From NCBI GenBank assembly GCA_024277695.1, contig JAJRUR010000229.1, forward strand, positions 1 through 8,416: a stretch of 8,416 nt of DNA, given 5' to 3'. Both the position numbers and the translations under genes were made by a program. This document shows, piece by piece, positions 6,371 through 8,416 of this stretch. The DNA is from Bacteroidota bacterium. Lineage in GTDB: Bacteria > Bacteroidota > Bacteroidia > Chitinophagales > Saprospiraceae. Below the pieces are notes generated by a model. The model saw nothing but the letters and a program-made list of their open reading frames with translations. It did not search any database and was not told where the DNA came from. Positions within the stretch are counted from its first letter, which is position 1, and every line of letters starts with the position of its first letter.

Positions 6371-6520
6371 CAGCCATGGGTCATGCATGATCGTCATTTG
6401 GAGAGTCAGATATTGTTCCGAATCTGCATGATTTTCTCAAAATTTTGCCCAAGTTCTTTACGCTAGTCAAACCTTGGCTAACAGCTATTCAATAAATTTT
6501 GCTTCCTTTTTTGTACTAAG

Positions 6521-8416
6521 CTATTTCTTGATCTCTTCGCGGATTTTGTTCAAGGCACTCCCGGCTCTTACCCACTCGATTTGTGCTTCATTGTAGCTAT
6601 GGGCTACCTCGAACTCGTCGTGTGTGCCATCAGCGTGGTGGAGGATCACTCGGAGATTTTTGCCCGGAGCCATTTCGTCAAATCCTTCAATATCGATTTT
6701 ATCATCTTGGCGGACGAGGTCATAATCGTCCGGATTGGTGAAGGTAAGTGCGAGCAGACCTTGTTTTTTGAGGTTGGTCTCATGGATGCGTGCAAAAGAT
6801 TTTACGATCACTGCTTTGGCTCCCAGATATCTGGGTTCCATGGCAGCGTGTTCGCGCGATGAACCTTCGCCCAAATTTTCTTCACCGAATATCACTGTAC
6901 CGATACCCGCTCTTTGGTAGTATCTGGCAGAGTCCGGAGCTGTCATATATTCTCCGGCTTCGACATTATATACATAGTTCGTGCGGTCATTGAAGGCATT
7001 GACGGCTCCTATGTAGCAGTTATTGGATATATTTTCGAGATGACCCCTATACTTAAGCCATGGTCCGGCCATAGAGATATGGTCGGTCGTACATTTGCCT
7101 TTGGCTTTGACCCAGATGCGCATCCCGCGGAGTTCACCTGCAGTTATCGGTATAAAAGGCGTGAGTAGTTGTAAACGTTCTGAGTTGGTATTGACTTTTA
7201 TTTCGATATCTCGACCATTTTTGGCAGGAGCTTGATAGCCCATGTCGTCCACATCAAATCCCTTCGAAGGTAGTTCTTCGCCAGTGGGTGGCTCGAGCAT
7301 TACTTTTTCTCCATTTTCAGTGATCAGATAATCGGTGATAGGGTTAAAGTCCAATCTCCCGGACAGGGCGATAGCGGTGACGAGTTCGGGAGAGGCTACA
7401 AAAGCATGGGTATTTGGATTGCCGTCGGCGCGTTTTGCAAAATTTCGGTTAAAGGAGTGTACAATAGTATTTTTGGGTTGATTTTCAGCACCCATTCTAG
7501 CCCACTGACCGATGCAGGGTCCGCAAGCATTGGCAAATACATCAGCTCCCAGTTTTTCAAAGTCATCTATAAAACCATCGCGTTCTATAGTAAAGCGCAC
7601 TTGTTCTGATCCGGGCGTGATCGTGAGTTGTGATTTGGTTTTGAGTTGGTGTTTTAGGGCTTGCTTGGCGATAGAGGCTGCTCTGGAGATGTCTTCATAA
7701 GAAGAATTAGTACAAGAGCCGATGAGAGCTACTTCTACTTCGACAGGCCAATCCATTTCTCGGACTTTTTCTTTCATTTTGGAGACCGGTGTAGCCAGAT
7801 CAGGAGTGAACGGACCGTTGAGGTGTGGCTCCAATTCGTCCAAATTGATTCGGATGACTTGGTCAAAATATTTTTCCGGATCTTGATAGCATTCGGGATC
7901 TGCAGTGAGATGTTTGCGATGTTGGTTGGCCATATCTGCTACTTCGGCTCTTCCTGTCGCTCGAAGATAGCGATCCATGGAGTCATCATATCCAAAAGTA
8001 GAACAGGTAGCTCCGATCTCCGCTCCCATATTACAAATAGTGCCCTTGCCTGTACAGGACATGCTGATCGCTCCCGGGCCAAAATATTCGACCACGGCAC
8101 CGGTACCTCCCTTAGCAGAGATAATTCCCGCCACTTTGAGGATCACATCTTTGGCTGAGGTCCATCCGGAGAGTTTTCCACTGAGTTGGACTCCTATGAG
8201 TTTGGGCATGCGGAGTTCCCAAGGCATTCCGGCCATTACATCTACAGCGTCTGCACCTCCTACTCCGATAGCTATCATTCCCAGTCCTCCGGCATTAACT
8301 GTATGGGAGTCGGTACCTATCATCATGCCTCCCGGAAATGCATAATTCTCCAATACGACTTGGTGTATGATTCCGGCTCCGGGCTTCCAAAAGCCTATAC
8401 CATATTTGTTGGATAC
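6521..8416 (-). CDS. Aconitate hydratase, mitochondrial type, C-terminal 631 residues (N-terminus outside window)
   Basis: Catalyses citrate to isocitrate through cis-aconitate in the TCA cycle, using a [4Fe-4S] cluster in the cytoplasm. The frame is open to the right edge; a TTG at 8353 can be mistaken for a start, but the preceding codons encode the conserved KYGIGFWKPGAGIIHQVV, so the gene continues rightward. Counting from the edge: GTDSHTVNAGGLG (34-46), the cluster ligands C235 in GSCTNSS (233-239) and C298/C301 in NACGPCIG (296-303), then RNFAKRADGN (324-333), and the swivel domain with TTDHISMAGPW (443-453) and GEGSSREHAAMEPRYLG (516-532). All three cluster cysteines are present. Family length is about 750 residues, so roughly 120 are missing because of the window edge, not mutation. 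The motif set fits the mitochondrial-type enzyme also found in Bacteroidota, not AcnB. The 377-bp gap and the separate ABC-F promoter argue against a tight operon. Confidence 0.96.
   Translation of the reverse strand, partial: VSNKYGIGFWKPGAGIIHQVVLENYAFPGGMMIGTDSHTVNAGGLGMIAIGVGGADAVDVMAGMPWELRMPKLIGVQLSGKLSGWTSAKDVILKVAGIISAKGGTGAVVEYFGPGAISMSCTGKGTICNMGAEIGATCSTFGYDDSMDRYLRATGRAEVADMANQHRKHLTADPECYQDPEKYFDQVIRINLDELEPHLNGPFTPDLATPVSKMKEKVREMDWPVEVEVALIGSCTNSSYEDISRAASIAKQALKHQLKTKSQLTITPGSEQVRFTIERDGFIDDFEKLGADVFANACGPCIGQWARMGAENQPKNTIVHSFNRNFAKRADGNPNTHAFVASPELVTAIALSGRLDFNPITDYLITENGEKVMLEPPTGEELPSKGFDVDDMGYQAPAKNGRDIEIKVNTNSERLQLLTPFIPITAGELRGMRIWVKAKGKCTTDHISMAGPWLKYRGHLENISNNCYIGAVNAFNDRTNYVYNVEAGEYMTAPDSARYYQRAGIGTVIFGEENLGEGSSREHAAMEPRYLGAKAVIVKSFARIHETNLKKQGLLALTFTNPDDYDLVRQDDKIDIEGFDEMAPGKNLRVILHHADGTHDEFEVAHSYNEAQIEWVRAGSALNKIREEIKK

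Larger units (their letters stand above)
6144..6520. other. 377-bp intergenic region downstream of aconitase with several inverted repeats
   Basis: No convincing gene. From left to right: leader of the ABC-F gene, its candidate -7 box (6232-6239), an A/T stem-loop (6279-6309), a GC-richer structured block (6303-6370), the 10-bp palindrome TCATGCATGA (6381-6390), CAGAT/ATCTG arms (6407-6426) and a short imperfect stem (6464-6480). No stem followed by a strong T-run was found right after the aconitase stop, so its transcript end is unclear. Confidence 0.6.

Noticed and set aside
6464..6480. Stem TAGTCAA-ACC-TTGGCTA as the aconitase terminator
   Set aside because: On the minus strand the stem has a C-A mismatch and a 3-base loop, and no T-run follows it.
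8351..8353. TTG at 8353 as the aconitase start codon
   Set aside because: The upstream codons to the window edge are in frame and encode conserved aconitase sequence, so translation begins outside the window.
1..8416. A defence, phage or mobile-element system
   Set aside because: I found no transposase, integrase, nuclease, toxin-antitoxin pair, CRISPR repeats or terminal inverted repeats; the genes are housekeeping or ordinary accessory types.

Overview
The window looks like ordinary chromosomal DNA from a member of the Bacteroidota. The evidence is an N-terminal fragment resembling a PorU2-type (type IX secretion) C25 peptidase, a class III aminotransferase closely matching the 'aspartate aminotransferase family' proteins I know from this phylum, and candidate promoters with the TAnnTTTG -7 element in place of a sigma70 box. 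A Saprospiria or Cytophagia-like lineage is my guess; the genus cannot be read from this sequence.

Layout: five genes lie on the minus strand and one on the plus strand. From the left: (1) the 5' part of a secreted C25/PorU2-like protein that runs off the left edge; (2) a secreted thioredoxin-fold protein with a WCGPC motif and a long helical C-terminal region, separated from gene 1 by 156 bp holding a weak terminator and a promoter; (3) an AT-rich stretch (about 2188-3067) with a small ArsR-type regulator bracketed by two copies of a 29-bp sequence; (4) a PLP-dependent class III aminotransferase on the plus strand, divergent from the regulator; (5) an ABC-F ATPase, convergent with the aminotransferase, with only 7 bp between their stop codons; (6) the C-terminal 631 residues of a mitochondrial-type aconitase that runs off the right edge. 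Between aconitase and the ABC-F gene lie 377 bp with several interlocking inverted repeats and a good candidate ABC-F promoter.

How the genes relate: aconitase (TCA cycle), the ABC-F protein (ribosome-associated) and the aminotransferase (amino-acid metabolism) are housekeeping-type functions with no clear shared pathway. The only pair with real signs of a regulatory link is the ArsR-type regulator and the divergent aminotransferase, which share a 154-bp intergenic region containing a candidate operator. I see no transposase, CRISPR array, tRNA, rRNA, phage gene or evident defence system. The parts most worth checking are the repeated putative operator around the regulator and the structured intergenic element downstream of aconitase; neither amounts to proof of a new system.
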